Below are positions 16,827-25,694 of a DNA stretch of 64,000 nucleotides, in pieces. Position 1 is the first letter of the stretch; every line of letters begins with the position of its first letter. The notes beneath the pieces were generated by a model. That model ran no database searches, had not been told where the DNA came from, and was given only the letters and a program-made list of their open reading frames with translations. Origin of the DNA: Pelosinus baikalensis (GTDB lineage Bacteria; Bacillota; Negativicutes; DSM-13327); contig NZ_JAJHJB010000006.1 in assembly GCF_020819555.1 (NCBI RefSeq), positions 1-64,000 on the forward strand, read 5' to 3'. A program made the translations under genes and the position numbers.

Positions 16827-17574
16827 TATTATACGATTTGCTTGTATGCAAATGGAACCTTTGATAATAAATAATAATATGTTTATAGATGATAATGTTG
16901 AAGTAACTAAAGAATTAATTGAGGTTTCGGTGGATACTTCAGTGGCAGATGAAATAATAGCTTCGGCGAAAGAAGAAGCAGCTGTTATTATTGATGAAGC
17001 TAAGAAGGATGCAAATCAATGCATGCATGAGGCAAACCAGCAAGTAGAGCAATTAAAACAACAAGCCCATGATGATGGATATCAAAAAGGATATCAACAA
17101 GGGCTCGAGCAGGGAAAACAATCAGGATTAGAGGAAATGCAGTCTCTGATTGATAATGCTGTTGAAAAAACGCAACAAATGTTAACTCTTGGGGAAAAAG
17201 AAGCTAAAGAAATGATTTTAGCTGCAGAACGGCAGATAATCGAAATTGCACTGGCTGTTGCCGGTAAAGTGCTGGCTTGCCAGATTGAAGAGAATCCTCT
17301 GATTGTACTGCCAATTGTCAAAAATGCGTTGGAAAAAGTCAAGGATCAGGAGCAAATTGTTCTTAGAGTGAGTAATAATGATTTTGATATCGTATTGCAA
17401 GCGAAACAGGAATTCCAAAATATGGTGGGATGTGAGCAGGCGTTAACAATTGTAGCCGATCGTACGGTTACAGCAGGCAGTTGTGTGATTGATACATCCT
17501 ATGGTGTGGTTGATGCTAAAATTGATACCCAGTTTGATGCACTTCGCAAAGCATTGCAAGGAGTGTTGCCATGA
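16819..17574 (+). CDS. fliH: Flagellar export ATPase regulator FliH
   Basis: Binds and restrains FliI and docks the ATPase complex at FliN/FliY. About 251 residues. I place the start at TTG 16819, 9-10 bases after AAAGGGG (16803-16809) and overlapping the fliG stop; the frame is open further upstream inside fliG, but that part is a shadow. Seen: a Glu/Gln/Ala-rich coiled coil (about 50-115) with GYQKGYQQGLEQGKQSG repeats typical of FliH, and a conserved C-terminal globular domain. Ends in an ATGA overlap with fliI. Confidence 0.9.
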   Translation: MANIIRFACMQMEPLIINNNMFIDDNVEVTKELIEVSVDTSVADEIIASAKEEAAVIIDEAKKDANQCMHEANQQVEQLKQQAHDDGYQKGYQQGLEQGKQSGLEEMQSLIDNAVEKTQQMLTLGEKEAKEMILAAERQIIEIALAVAGKVLACQIEENPLIVLPIVKNALEKVKDQEQIVLRVSNNDFDIVLQAKQEFQNMVGCEQALTIVADRTVTAGSCVIDTSYGVVDAKIDTQFDALRKALQGVLP

Positions 17575-18884
17575 AGTCCTTTGATAATGAGAAATATCTA
17601 AATGTCATACAAAGCGCTGAGACAATGAAAATAGCTGGTAAAATAACACAAATTGTCGGTTTAGTGATTGAATCCCAAGGTCCTAGTGTTAACTTGGGTG
17701 ATTTATGTTATATATCTCCGCGGAATGCGGGAGACGCAATTCCTGCTGAAGTCGTTGGATTTCGTCATAATAGGGTTTTATTGATGCCGATTGGTGAAAT
17801 GCAAGGAATAGGACCGGGATGTGAGGTTTTTTCAGCTCATCAATCCTTAAAAGTTAATGTAGGACATCATTTACTAGGTCGCATCCTGGATGGCTTAGGT
17901 AATCCTATGGATGATAAAGGACCTTTAGCGATAAAAGAAGAGTATCCATTGCATAGTGCTCCGCCTCATCCTTTATCTCGCAGGCGCATTGAAAAAAAGT
18001 TATCAGTAGGAGTGCGAGCGATTGATGGTTTAATAACCTTAGGAAGAGGGCAGCGAATCGGTATTATGGCAGGCAGTGGTGTTGGGAAGAGTACATTGTT
18101 AGGCATGATTGCTCGTAATACAGAAGCGGATATTAATGTTATTGCTTTAGTTGGTGAGCGGGGAAGAGAAGTTAGAGAATTCATTGAACGAGATTTAGGA
18201 GAAGAAGGACTAAAACGCTCAGTGGTGGTTGTTGCTACGTCAGATCAACCTGCTTTGGTGCGTATCAAAGGTGCAATGACTGCTACAGCTATTGCAGAAT
18301 ATTTTCGTGATCAAGGCTTAGATGTTGTTTTAATGATGGATTCGGTTACCCGTTTTGCCATGGCACAACGAGAAGTTGGATTAACCGTTGGTGAACCTCC
18401 TGCTACTCGTGGTTACACTCCATCTGTTTTTGCGATGTTGCCCAAACTGCTAGAACGCTCTGGGACAGGTGAGAATGGTTCAATTACTGGTATTTACACG
18501 GTTCTGGTAGATGGTGATGATATGAATGAACCCATAGCGGATGCTGTACGCAGTATTTTAGATGGACATATTGTATTAGACCGTGGTATTGCTGCACAAA
18601 ATCATTATCCAGCCATTGATGTTTTGGGAAGTGTAAGTCGGGTAATGTTAGACATTGTAGAAAATGAACACTATAAGGCAGCACAAAAAATGCGTTCAAT
18701 TATGGCCACCTATCGTGAAGCTGAAGATTTAATTAATATTGGTGCATACGCAACAGGCAGTAATGTTAATATTGACAATGCGATTGCTGCTATTGATTCT
18801 GTTAAAACTTTTTTGCAACAGGATGTTTTTGAAAAAATGTCTGCAGATGAAACAATTGAAAAATTGCTATCGTTAACATCTTAA
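17571..18884 (+). CDS. fliI: Flagellum-specific ATPase FliI
   Basis: Hexameric F1-like ATPase that energises and unloads flagellar export substrates. 437 residues. Seen: Walker A AGSGVGKS (167-174), Walker B region VVLMMDSVTRFAMAQREVGL, and GEPPATRGYTPSVFAMLP, all diagnostic. ATG overlaps the fliH stop (ATGA). Confidence 0.98.
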   Translation: MKSFDNEKYLNVIQSAETMKIAGKITQIVGLVIESQGPSVNLGDLCYISPRNAGDAIPAEVVGFRHNRVLLMPIGEMQGIGPGCEVFSAHQSLKVNVGHHLLGRILDGLGNPMDDKGPLAIKEEYPLHSAPPHPLSRRRIEKKLSVGVRAIDGLITLGRGQRIGIMAGSGVGKSTLLGMIARNTEADINVIALVGERGREVREFIERDLGEEGLKRSVVVVATSDQPALVRIKGAMTATAIAEYFRDQGLDVVLMMDSVTRFAMAQREVGLTVGEPPATRGYTPSVFAMLPKLLERSGTGENGSITGIYTVLVDGDDMNEPIADAVRSILDGHIVLDRGIAAQNHYPAIDVLGSVSRVMLDIVENEHYKAAQKMRSIMATYREAEDLINIGAYATGSNVNIDNAIAAIDSVKTFLQQDVFEKMSADETIEKLLSLTS

Positions 18885-18909
18885 GTAAGGTTTTGAGGTG
18901 TGAAATAGG

Positions 18910-19353
18910 ATGAAGTCATTTAAATTTCGATTAGAAGCCTTACTCAAATTTCGCAAAATGCAAGAAGAACAGGCACAAATTTTATTTTGGCAAGCGACAA
19001 ATCAATTTCGAATCGAAAAAGAAGAACTGGCAAAATTAGAAGAAAATGTTCTGCAAAATATGAATTTACTGCGCAACTTTCAGCAAAATTTATTATCGAT
19101 TGAAACTTTTAAGTCATTTCATCATTATTTTGATAAAATGAAAAAAGAAATTCAACAGCAAAATGAGTCTGTTAAACGTGCTGATGAATATAGACAAGAA
19201 TGTTTAAAGAATCTTGAAGAAGCAGTAAAAGGTCATAAAGTTGTAGAAAAATTTCGCGAGAAAAAAATACAAGATTATCAAGCAGAATTACTAAAAGAAG
19301 AGCAGAAAATATTAGATGAAATAGGATTACAACTTTATGTAAGAGAAAAGTAG
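18910..19353 (+). CDS. fliJ: Flagellar export protein FliJ
   Basis: Small coiled-coil stalk of the export ATPase that contacts FlhA. 147 residues, starting with family-like FKFRLEALLKFRKMQEEQAQ and then continuous heptad-like helices. Identification rests on the N-terminus, coiled coil and position after fliI. Confidence 0.9.
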   Translation: MKSFKFRLEALLKFRKMQEEQAQILFWQATNQFRIEKEELAKLEENVLQNMNLLRNFQQNLLSIETFKSFHHYFDKMKKEIQQQNESVKRADEYRQECLKNLEEAVKGHKVVEKFREKKIQDYQAELLKEEQKILDEIGLQLYVREK

Positions 19354-19362
19354 GGTGATCAA

Positions 19363-19878
19363 ATGGAAAGTATAAGCAGAGTTTTACAACGGATCAATAC
19401 CATTGAACAACGATTTAATCATTCTTCTACGAATGGGCATGATTTTTCTGCTGTATTGGCAGGAGTTCAAGCAAATGACTCTATAAATGAAAAGAATTTT
19501 GCTTCAGATGATATTAGTAAAATCATTGATTATACAGCTAAAAAATATGGAGTCGATTCTAAGCTGGTTATGGCTGTTGCAAAAGTAGAGTCTAATTTAT
19601 CATCGGATGTTGTTTCGTCAGCTGGTGCGGTAGGTGTAATGCAATTAATGCCTGAAACTGCACAAGGATTGGGTGTTCGTAATAGTAAAGATCCACGTGA
19701 CAATATTGACGGTGGTGTTCGTTATCTGAAACAATTAATTACCTCTTTTGATGGTGATATAACGAAGGCAGTAGCTGCTTATAATGCAGGACCCCAGGCC
19801 GTAACAAAATATAATGGTATTCCTCCTTATACAGAAACAAAAGACTATGTAGCTAAAGTAATGTCATTAGTGAAATAG
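19363..19878 (+). CDS. Lytic transglycosylase (SLT domain) in the flagellar operon
   Basis: Probable peptidoglycan-cleaving enzyme that opens the wall for rod passage. 171 residues: N-terminal ~50 residues without a Sec signal peptide, then an SLT/goose-lysozyme-type domain (54-171). Seen: AVAKVESNLSS with catalytic Glu76, GAVGVMQLMPETAQGLGV and AVAAYNAGPQAV. Position between fliJ and the motE-like gene suggests a role equivalent to the muramidase half of FlgJ. With no signal peptide, export through the flagellar apparatus is plausible (inference). Confidence 0.88.
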   Translation: MESISRVLQRINTIEQRFNHSSTNGHDFSAVLAGVQANDSINEKNFASDDISKIIDYTAKKYGVDSKLVMAVAKVESNLSSDVVSSAGAVGVMQLMPETAQGLGVRNSKDPRDNIDGGVRYLKQLITSFDGDITKAVAAYNAGPQAVTKYNGIPPYTETKDYVAKVMSLVK

Positions 19879-19922
19879 TATGAATCACATGGGTGAAACA
19901 GTCTTCAAAGGTAGGTAACAAT

Positions 19923-20537
19923 ATGGCAAAAAAAGTGACGCCTGATTCTCAAATAAAAATAAATATGAGCACGCCTGATAAACCTAAAAAAAAGCTAGGA
20001 ACAATAGTTAAAGTATTAATTGCGATCATAATACTGTTACTCATAGCTACTGTTGGTTTTGCCCTGGGAGTTTATTTGAATTTAATTGATATGAAAGGCA
20101 TGACTGAAAAATGGAAATTAAATGAATATCCGGTGGTTGGACAGTACTTTCCTCAGCCTAAAACTAATTTTGAGACTGTTGAATTAGATGAACAAAACCA
20201 AGTGGAAACTCCTCCTGAGGCAAAAGTAGTACCGCCAGCAGTAGTCCCCAACATCTCTCCTGCCTTGCCAGCAATTGTGGATGACTCTGAACTGCAAAAG
20301 CAGGCTAAACTAAAACAGCAAGAAGAGGCAAAACGCATTTCTAAGTTGGCAAGATTATATGGTGGGATGAAGCCTGACGAGGCCGTTGTTATTTTGAATC
20401 AGTTAGATGATCGTTCAGTACTGGCGATTTTAAATAAAATGGAAGATGAACAAGTTTCAAAAATTTTACCTTTATTTAGTCCGGAACGTGCTGCTGTTCT
20501 TACCCAAGCCATGCTCAGAGGCGGAAACTTGAATTAA
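19923..20537 (+). CDS. MotE/YlxF-like membrane protein with MgtE_N-like domain
   Basis: Probably a chaperone or partner of the motor complex, as described for MotE-type proteins. 204 residues from ATG 19923 after AAAGGTAGG; an upstream GTG at 19893 is less likely. Seen: a single membrane helix near residues 25-50, a Pro/Val-rich periplasmic linker, a Lys/Gln-rich helix, and a C-terminal MgtE_N-like segment (LARLYGGMKPDEAVVILNQL, then DDRSVLAILNKM). It matches the place of ylxF in the Bacillus fla/che operon. Confidence 0.8.
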   Translation: MAKKVTPDSQIKINMSTPDKPKKKLGTIVKVLIAIIILLLIATVGFALGVYLNLIDMKGMTEKWKLNEYPVVGQYFPQPKTNFETVELDEQNQVETPPEAKVVPPAVVPNISPALPAIVDDSELQKQAKLKQQEEAKRISKLARLYGGMKPDEAVVILNQLDDRSVLAILNKMEDEQVSKILPLFSPERAAVLTQAMLRGGNLN

Positions 20538-20575
20538 TTTTTAACATATATAAGTAATGAAAGGAGGTGAAAAAA

Positions 20576-21937
20576 ATGGCTATAATGGCAAATGTAACTC
20601 CCATAGAGATTAAACCAAACACGTCCTCGCAAACATCTACGAGCAAAAAAAATAATTCTTCTAGCAATAAGTCTGGAGTGGATTTTGGTAAGGTATTAAA
20701 CAACCAGTCAGATAAAACCGAGAAAGAAGATATAACTAGCAAAAGTGATTCTGCTGCAGCTCAATTAATTTCAGGAATGATGGGGCTGAATCCACAGGTT
20801 AATGCTGCACCAATTCAAAGTAATGAGAACCTTATCGCAGATGATGTTGGAGGGCAATTGGTTAATGCCAATCAACTAACTGAATTAATAGGAAAGAATG
20901 CTATTCGATTAGATGTAACTACTGGTATGAATACTTCTCAAAAACAATTGGCAGCCTTATTGACAAAAGGAACAGATGTAAATATGGCAGGCAATACGAA
21001 TGCTAATCAATTTACAATGCAATTACAAGAATTATTGCAAAATAAGCAGCTGACAGAACAAGCACAAGTTAGTGATCCTTCATTAAGCAAAGCAAGTGTG
21101 ACAATTAATAATGCTTTATTAGAAACAGTACCTTCCTTTGCCCTTGTTAACAGTAACGGAGTAGGAAAAGCTAATAATATGCCGCAAGTTGATAACAAAA
21201 AAACAACACCAAATCAAGCTCAGGCAGGAGTAGCGACGCTAGATATTACTCAGTTGATTGATTCGGTTGATGCAAAACCGGTCACGACATCTCCCTTATT
21301 AACCAATGTTGTTAGTGCAATGGAGAATGTGAGTGAGAGTGGTACCATGTTATTAGGTGCTAAAGAACAATTAAGTGTAGAGAGTCTACTTCCCAATCAA
21401 ACCACGAATACCTCAGATACTTTTGCGGGTGCCTTAAATCAGCAGGTAATGAAAAATGAAAATCAAGTTGCTGTTTCCGACGGAAAACAAGTAATGCAGC
21501 AACCAATAAAAGATTCATACCATGTTGCCTCGCAGATTGTTGATCAGGCTCGCTTAATTTCTGGTCAAAAGAATACAGAAATGATTATTCAGCTAAAGCC
21601 AGAACATTTGGGAGAACTGACTCTTAAAGTAACCGTCGAAAGTGGTGTGGTTAGTGCGAGCTTCCATTCGAATAATAGTGAAGTCCGTAATATTATTGAA
21701 GCATCCCTTCCACAATTAAAGCAAGAGTTATCGAATCAAGGCTTAAAAATTGATAATGTAGATGTATATGCAGGTTTAGGAGACTTCTTTTCTAATGGAC
21801 AGCATGAAAGCCGACAAAAACCGGAAGTAAAAGTGCAAAATAAAAAGATTGAAGAAGATTTTCTTGATGCACTAGACGATTCTACTAGTGTAGTGGAATC
21901 TAGTTCAGAAGGATCTGGAGTAGATTATCGTATATAA
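20576..21937 (+). CDS. fliK: Flagellar hook-length control protein FliK
   Basis: Molecular ruler that switches export from hook to filament. About 453 residues from ATG 20576, with AAAGGAGGTG upstream; an in-frame GTG at 20567 lies in the RBS. Seen: a long low-complexity Asn/Gln/Ser/Thr-rich N-terminal region (typical ruler) and a C-terminal Flg_hook domain with LKPEHLGELTLKVTVESG followed by ...LPQLKQELSNQGL. Confidence 0.92.
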   Translation: MAIMANVTPIEIKPNTSSQTSTSKKNNSSSNKSGVDFGKVLNNQSDKTEKEDITSKSDSAAAQLISGMMGLNPQVNAAPIQSNENLIADDVGGQLVNANQLTELIGKNAIRLDVTTGMNTSQKQLAALLTKGTDVNMAGNTNANQFTMQLQELLQNKQLTEQAQVSDPSLSKASVTINNALLETVPSFALVNSNGVGKANNMPQVDNKKTTPNQAQAGVATLDITQLIDSVDAKPVTTSPLLTNVVSAMENVSESGTMLLGAKEQLSVESLLPNQTTNTSDTFAGALNQQVMKNENQVAVSDGKQVMQQPIKDSYHVASQIVDQARLISGQKNTEMIIQLKPEHLGELTLKVTVESGVVSASFHSNNSEVRNIIEASLPQLKQELSNQGLKIDNVDVYAGLGDFFSNGQHESRQKPEVKVQNKKIEEDFLDALDDSTSVVESSSEGSGVDYRI

Positions 21938-21953
21938 AAAAGGAGATGATGTT

Positions 21954-22604
21954 ATGTCCAATGTAATTAATAGTACAACCAATACAAGTACATCTACTAA
22001 TACATCTACCAGCGCAACAGCGAAGAGTTCAAATAGTTCTTTAGGAAAAGATGATTTTTTGAAATTACTTGTTACACAACTTCAATATCAAAACCCACTG
22101 GATCCTATGGATAATACAGCATTTGTTGCCCAAATGGCACAATTCTCCAGCTTAGAGCAAATGCAAAATTTAAATGCTACAATGGCTAAGATGCAAGCCA
22201 GCAATCTGATCGGCAGTACTATCAATTTCTCAAATGACAGCGGCAATTCGATTACAGGGGTAGTGGGAGGAACAAGCACCGCTTCTGGAGTTACTAGTTT
22301 GGTTGTTGGAGTAGATGCTGTACAATATCCAGCTTATCTTCCTACCACAACAGGTGACTTGGCTAATTGCGCAGTTAGTTGGACTGATAGCAGCAAGGTT
22401 TCACATTCAGGAGTAATTCAGAGCGCAACTGTTGATAGTAATGGAACAGTGCAGGTTACAGCAGTAGAAACGGATTCAAGTGGAGCAGTGCTAATGGATT
22501 CAAATGGAAAAATAGTAACAAGTACCTTTGCATCAAAGCAAATTACTAGACTGATTGTTCCAACAACAGTTGATTTGAGTAAAGTAACTGAGACTACAAA
22601 ATAG
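21954..22604 (+). CDS. flgD: Flagellar hook-capping protein FlgD
   Basis: Caps the growing hook and is lost at maturity. 216 residues. Seen: a Ser/Thr/Asn-rich start, then GKDDFLKLLVTQLQYQNPLD with MDNTAFVAQMAQFSSLEQM, the diagnostic FlgD N-terminal motif, and a C-terminal beta-rich region. Good AGGAG site upstream. Confidence 0.96.
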   Translation: MSNVINSTTNTSTSTNTSTSATAKSSNSSLGKDDFLKLLVTQLQYQNPLDPMDNTAFVAQMAQFSSLEQMQNLNATMAKMQASNLIGSTINFSNDSGNSITGVVGGTSTASGVTSLVVGVDAVQYPAYLPTTTGDLANCAVSWTDSSKVSHSGVIQSATVDSNGTVQVTAVETDSSGAVLMDSNGKIVTSTFASKQITRLIVPTTVDLSKVTETTK

Positions 22605-22628
22605 TTAAGTCAACAGGAGGTTAGAGAT

Positions 22629-23030
22629 ATGACTGACAATAGTATATATCGCCTGCAACAGTCTATGACCCCTGTAAGCCCGATTGCTGGAAAGTTAATC
22701 AATAATGCAAAAAATAATCAAGGGAAACAAAATAGTGCACCTTTTGATCAAATTTTATCCCAAGAGTTAACAGGTGTAAAATTTTCTCAGCATGCTCTGC
22801 AACGGCTGCAAAGTAGGAATATTAAACTGGGGCAGACGGAGTTACTTAAATTGAATGAAGCTGTGGAAAAAGCTTCGCAAAAAGGTGCGAATGAATCTTT
22901 GGTATTCATGAGTAATAGTAATCTAGCCTTAGTGGTGAGTGTGAAAAATAAAACAGTGATTACGATTATGGATGGTGCAAATAGCAAAGATAATGTATTT
23001 ACTAATATTGATAGTGCGGTAATTGTATAA
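22629..23030 (+). CDS. Flagellar operon protein, TIGR02530 family
   Basis: Small cytosolic protein always near flgD/flgE in Firmicutes; exact function not established to my knowledge. 133 residues. Seen: FSQHALQRLQSRNIKLG followed by a helical NEAVEKASQKGANESL and a beta-rich LALVVSVKNKTVITIMDG end, the family pattern. AGGAGG lies upstream; it sits between flgD and flgE. Confidence 0.85.
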   Translation: MTDNSIYRLQQSMTPVSPIAGKLINNAKNNQGKQNSAPFDQILSQELTGVKFSQHALQRLQSRNIKLGQTELLKLNEAVEKASQKGANESLVFMSNSNLALVVSVKNKTVITIMDGANSKDNVFTNIDSAVIV

Positions 23031-23110
23031 GGCTGGACCTCTAGTGGAGAGCCTTTGACTGTTGACTGATTGATACAGTCACAAATATAAAAAAGTGAGG
23101 TTGATTTATT

Positions 23111-24730
23111 ATGATGCGTTCCTTGTACGCTGCTGTTTCTGGCTTAAAAGGTAATCAAACCTATATGGATGTTATTGGTAATAACATTGCGAATGTAAAT
23201 ACAGTTGGTTATAAATCGTCTAACGTTACATTTCAAGATATGCTAAGTCAAACACTACAGGGGGCCTCCAGTGCTTCAGGCACTCGGGGAGGGACAAACC
23301 CCATGCAGGTAGGTCTGGGTGTGAGTGTGGGCAGTATTAGTACAAACTTTACTGATGGCAGCACGCAGCCGACAGGTATATCAACAAACCTGGCAATTTC
23401 AGGTGATGGGTTCTTTGTTGTAGGTACCCCTACGAATCAAATGTATACGCGAAGCGGTGATTTTACGACGGATGAGCAAGGCAATTTCCTTAATAGTGCA
23501 GGATATAGTGTATTAGGTTGGCCAGCTGATGCTTCAGGTGTTGTTGACACTACCCAGCCAATATCAGCGTTGCAAATACCAGTAGGTTCAACAATGCCAG
23601 CTAAAGTATCCACTGCAATTACCCTTACTGGTAATTTAAATGGGGGTGCTACTGCATTAAATGCAGCGACAATGAAAATTGATGCTGCTGCTGCGGTTGT
23701 AAAAGCAGGCGCGTTAACAACTGCGATAAGCGGTGTTACTGGTGTTGCTCCTGCAACTACTACAGCAGTATCAACTGCAGCTGCTAAAGTAGCAGATGCA
23801 AATGCAGCAGCAGCTGCTTTAGCAGCTGCTACTCCTAATACAACAGCGGCAGCAACGGCAGCAGCGGCAGCCTTAGATGCAGCTAAGGCTGCTGTTACTG
23901 CGGCTAACGCAGCAGTTAAAGCGATTGCGGCAGATCCTGCAGCTAAGGCAGACGCGGCGACTACTGCAGCTGCAGCATCTTTGGCCACAGCTGCAAGTAC
24001 AATTTCATCTAGTAGCGATTCGACTCAACCAGTTTCTTATGATTTATATGATACCCAGGGGAACAAATATACTTTAACAGGTACAATTACGAAAACAGGA
24101 AATAATTCATGGACCTTTACACCTGCGTCAACCATAATTGGCGGTACTGACGGCAAAACTACAGTTGCTACTGTTACAGGGGGATCATCTACGATTAAAT
24201 TTAATGCCGATGGCAAGTTTGATACCAGCACAGTATTTAATGCTTTAACAATTGATCCAACTGGCGGCCCATATGCAGGGGCAGGTTCTTTCACAGTACA
24301 GCCTAGTGGTTCGACGATGACTCAAAATGGCACTGACTCTACGGCAAAAATGAGCAGTGATGGTTATGGTGCTGGTACCCTAAATGGAAAGACTATTTCA
24401 ACTACTGGTGAGATTATTGGTAGTTTTACTAATGGACAAACACAGGCCATTGGACAGGTTGCTTTGGCTGTATTTAATAATCCTGATGGTTTACTTTCTG
24501 CGGGAGGTAATTTATATACAAAAACCACCAATTCAGGAGAACCTCAGATTGGTAAGGCAGGTACTGGAGGACGTGGTAAATTTACTCCTGGCAGCTTGGA
24601 AATGTCCAATGTGGATTTAGCGCAGCAATTTACAAACATGATCGTTGCTCAGCGTGCATTCCAGGCTAATTCTAAAATTATTACGACTGATGATAATATG
24701 TTGGAAGAACTTGTAAACCTTAAACGTTAA
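23111..24730 (+). CDS. flgE: Flagellar hook protein FlgE with Ala-rich insert
   Basis: Subunit of the hook, the universal joint between rod and filament. 539 residues, longer than the usual ~400-450. Seen: N-terminal MMRSLYAAVSGLKGNQTYMD and NNIANVNTVGYKS, middle FFVV, and C-terminal ALAVFNNPDGL and EMSNVDLAQQFTNMIVAQRA motifs, all conserved. Residues ~180-303 (nt ~23648-24020) are an Ala-rich stretch with scattered Thr, Lys, Asp and Asn, inserted between core and surface domains. It likely forms helices and would be exposed on the hook surface (inference). Confidence 0.96.
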   Translation: MMRSLYAAVSGLKGNQTYMDVIGNNIANVNTVGYKSSNVTFQDMLSQTLQGASSASGTRGGTNPMQVGLGVSVGSISTNFTDGSTQPTGISTNLAISGDGFFVVGTPTNQMYTRSGDFTTDEQGNFLNSAGYSVLGWPADASGVVDTTQPISALQIPVGSTMPAKVSTAITLTGNLNGGATALNAATMKIDAAAAVVKAGALTTAISGVTGVAPATTTAVSTAAAKVADANAAAAALAAATPNTTAAATAAAAALDAAKAAVTAANAAVKAIAADPAAKADAATTAAAASLATAASTISSSSDSTQPVSYDLYDTQGNKYTLTGTITKTGNNSWTFTPASTIIGGTDGKTTVATVTGGSSTIKFNADGKFDTSTVFNALTIDPTGGPYAGAGSFTVQPSGSTMTQNGTDSTAKMSSDGYGAGTLNGKTISTTGEIIGSFTNGQTQAIGQVALAVFNNPDGLLSAGGNLYTKTTNSGEPQIGKAGTGGRGKFTPGSLEMSNVDLAQQFTNMIVAQRAFQANSKIITTDDNMLEELVNLKR

Positions 24731-24739
24731 TAAATAGGT

Positions 24740-24763
24740 AAGGGGGGCGAAAATCCCCCCCTT
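24740..24763 (+). terminator. GC-rich hairpin between flgE and flbD
   Basis: AAGGGGGG (24740-24747) pairs with CCCCCCTT (24756-24763) around a short A-rich loop. There is no good T-tract, so it is more likely a partial terminator or an RNA-stabilising hairpin that protects the upstream hook mRNA than a full operon end. Confidence 0.5.
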
Positions 24764-24794
24764 CTATAAAATGTGAATGTATGGAGGCTTTTTT

Positions 24795-24989
24795 ATGATA
24801 AAAGTAGCGCGTCTTAAATCCCAAGAGGAATTTGTATTAAATGCGGAATTGATTGAAACGATTGAAGAAACTCCTGATACAGTGATTACCCTTACGAGTG
24901 GTAGAAAGCTGATTGTCGAAGAAACCATGGATGAAGTCGTGCGTAAAGTAATGGATTATCGTCGAGCTATTTTTGGTAAGTTTAGATAG
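24795..24989 (+). CDS. flbD: FlbD family protein
   Basis: Small flagellar protein (SwrD-type in Bacillus, linked to motor power). 64 residues from ATG 24795 with ATGGAGGC upstream; an earlier ATG (24777) lies before the RBS. Seen: family pattern IKVARLKSQEEFVLNAELIE followed by TPDTVITLTSGRKLIVEE. The motA and motB genes that often follow in clostridia are absent; a 167-base gap leads to fliL. Confidence 0.88.
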   Translation: MIKVARLKSQEEFVLNAELIETIEETPDTVITLTSGRKLIVEETMDEVVRKVMDYRRAIFGKFR

Positions 24990-25156
24990 ATATATCTTAT
25001 TGTTAAAAATACTGTCTGTTTATCAAGAATGAAAATTATATGATAAATAATAGTTTTATTGTCATTTTAATAAGTTAAAAGATGAGTAGTAAGAAGCTGT
25101 ACTAAATGTATTAGCGTTCAATCAGATTATGTGTAGTCTAAAATGGGGGTGTAACA

Positions 25157-25636
25157 GTGGCTGATGGTCAAAAGAAGTTTCCAATGATGCTTATGGTAGG
25201 TATGATTGTATTTGGTTTATTATTGGCTGGGGGAATTTCCTACTTTATTGCGACTAAAATTGTTGCTGATAAAGCGGTGGACAAGAAAAGTTCTCAACGT
25301 GAATCAGGTGTTTTTGTAAAATTGGGTGATGCAAAAGATGGGCTGTTGATTAATATTGGCGGTGCAAGTAGTGGACGTTACTTGAAAATTGGACTTATTG
25401 TGGAGTTAAGACCTGACAAAAAGGCTACTACTGTAGCTGCCACTGGAAAAATGCCTTCACCAGAAGAAATAAAACTTGCAGATACAGCTGTTTATGTATT
25501 ACGATCTCTAAAAATCGAAGATTTTGATCCTCTCAAGCAAGAACAGTTAAAAGAACTTTTGAAAAATGAAATTAATAAATCTTTTGGTGATGATCGAGTG
25601 TATGACGTATATATAACCAATTTTGTTTTGCAGTAG
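25157..25636 (+). CDS. fliL: Flagellar basal body-associated protein FliL
   Basis: Membrane protein that supports stator function. 159 residues: short cytosolic N-terminus, one membrane helix (about 9-32), then a periplasmic domain with LKIGLIVELRPDKK and the C-terminal KEEINKSFG-like helix (LLKNEINKSFGDDRVYDVYI). GTG start after GGGGGTG. Confidence 0.92.
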   Translation: MADGQKKFPMMLMVGMIVFGLLLAGGISYFIATKIVADKAVDKKSSQRESGVFVKLGDAKDGLLINIGGASSGRYLKIGLIVELRPDKKATTVAATGKMPSPEEIKLADTAVYVLRSLKIEDFDPLKQEQLKELLKNEINKSFGDDRVYDVYITNFVLQ

Positions 25637-25694
25637 ATTTAGAATGTATACCGTATTATAATATGTAATAGAGTGGTGGAAAGGAGAGAACGTA

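Noticed and set aside
23437..23988. Antisense Ala-rich frame of 183 codons over flgE
   Set aside because: It is opposite the Ala-rich FlgE insert, and GCN/NGC symmetry keeps both strands open. No RBS and no domain; a shadow frame.
24037..24294. Antisense 85-codon frame in flgE and other similar frames across the operon
   Set aside because: Low-complexity Val/Pro-rich frames without family signatures or RBS, opposite proven genes.
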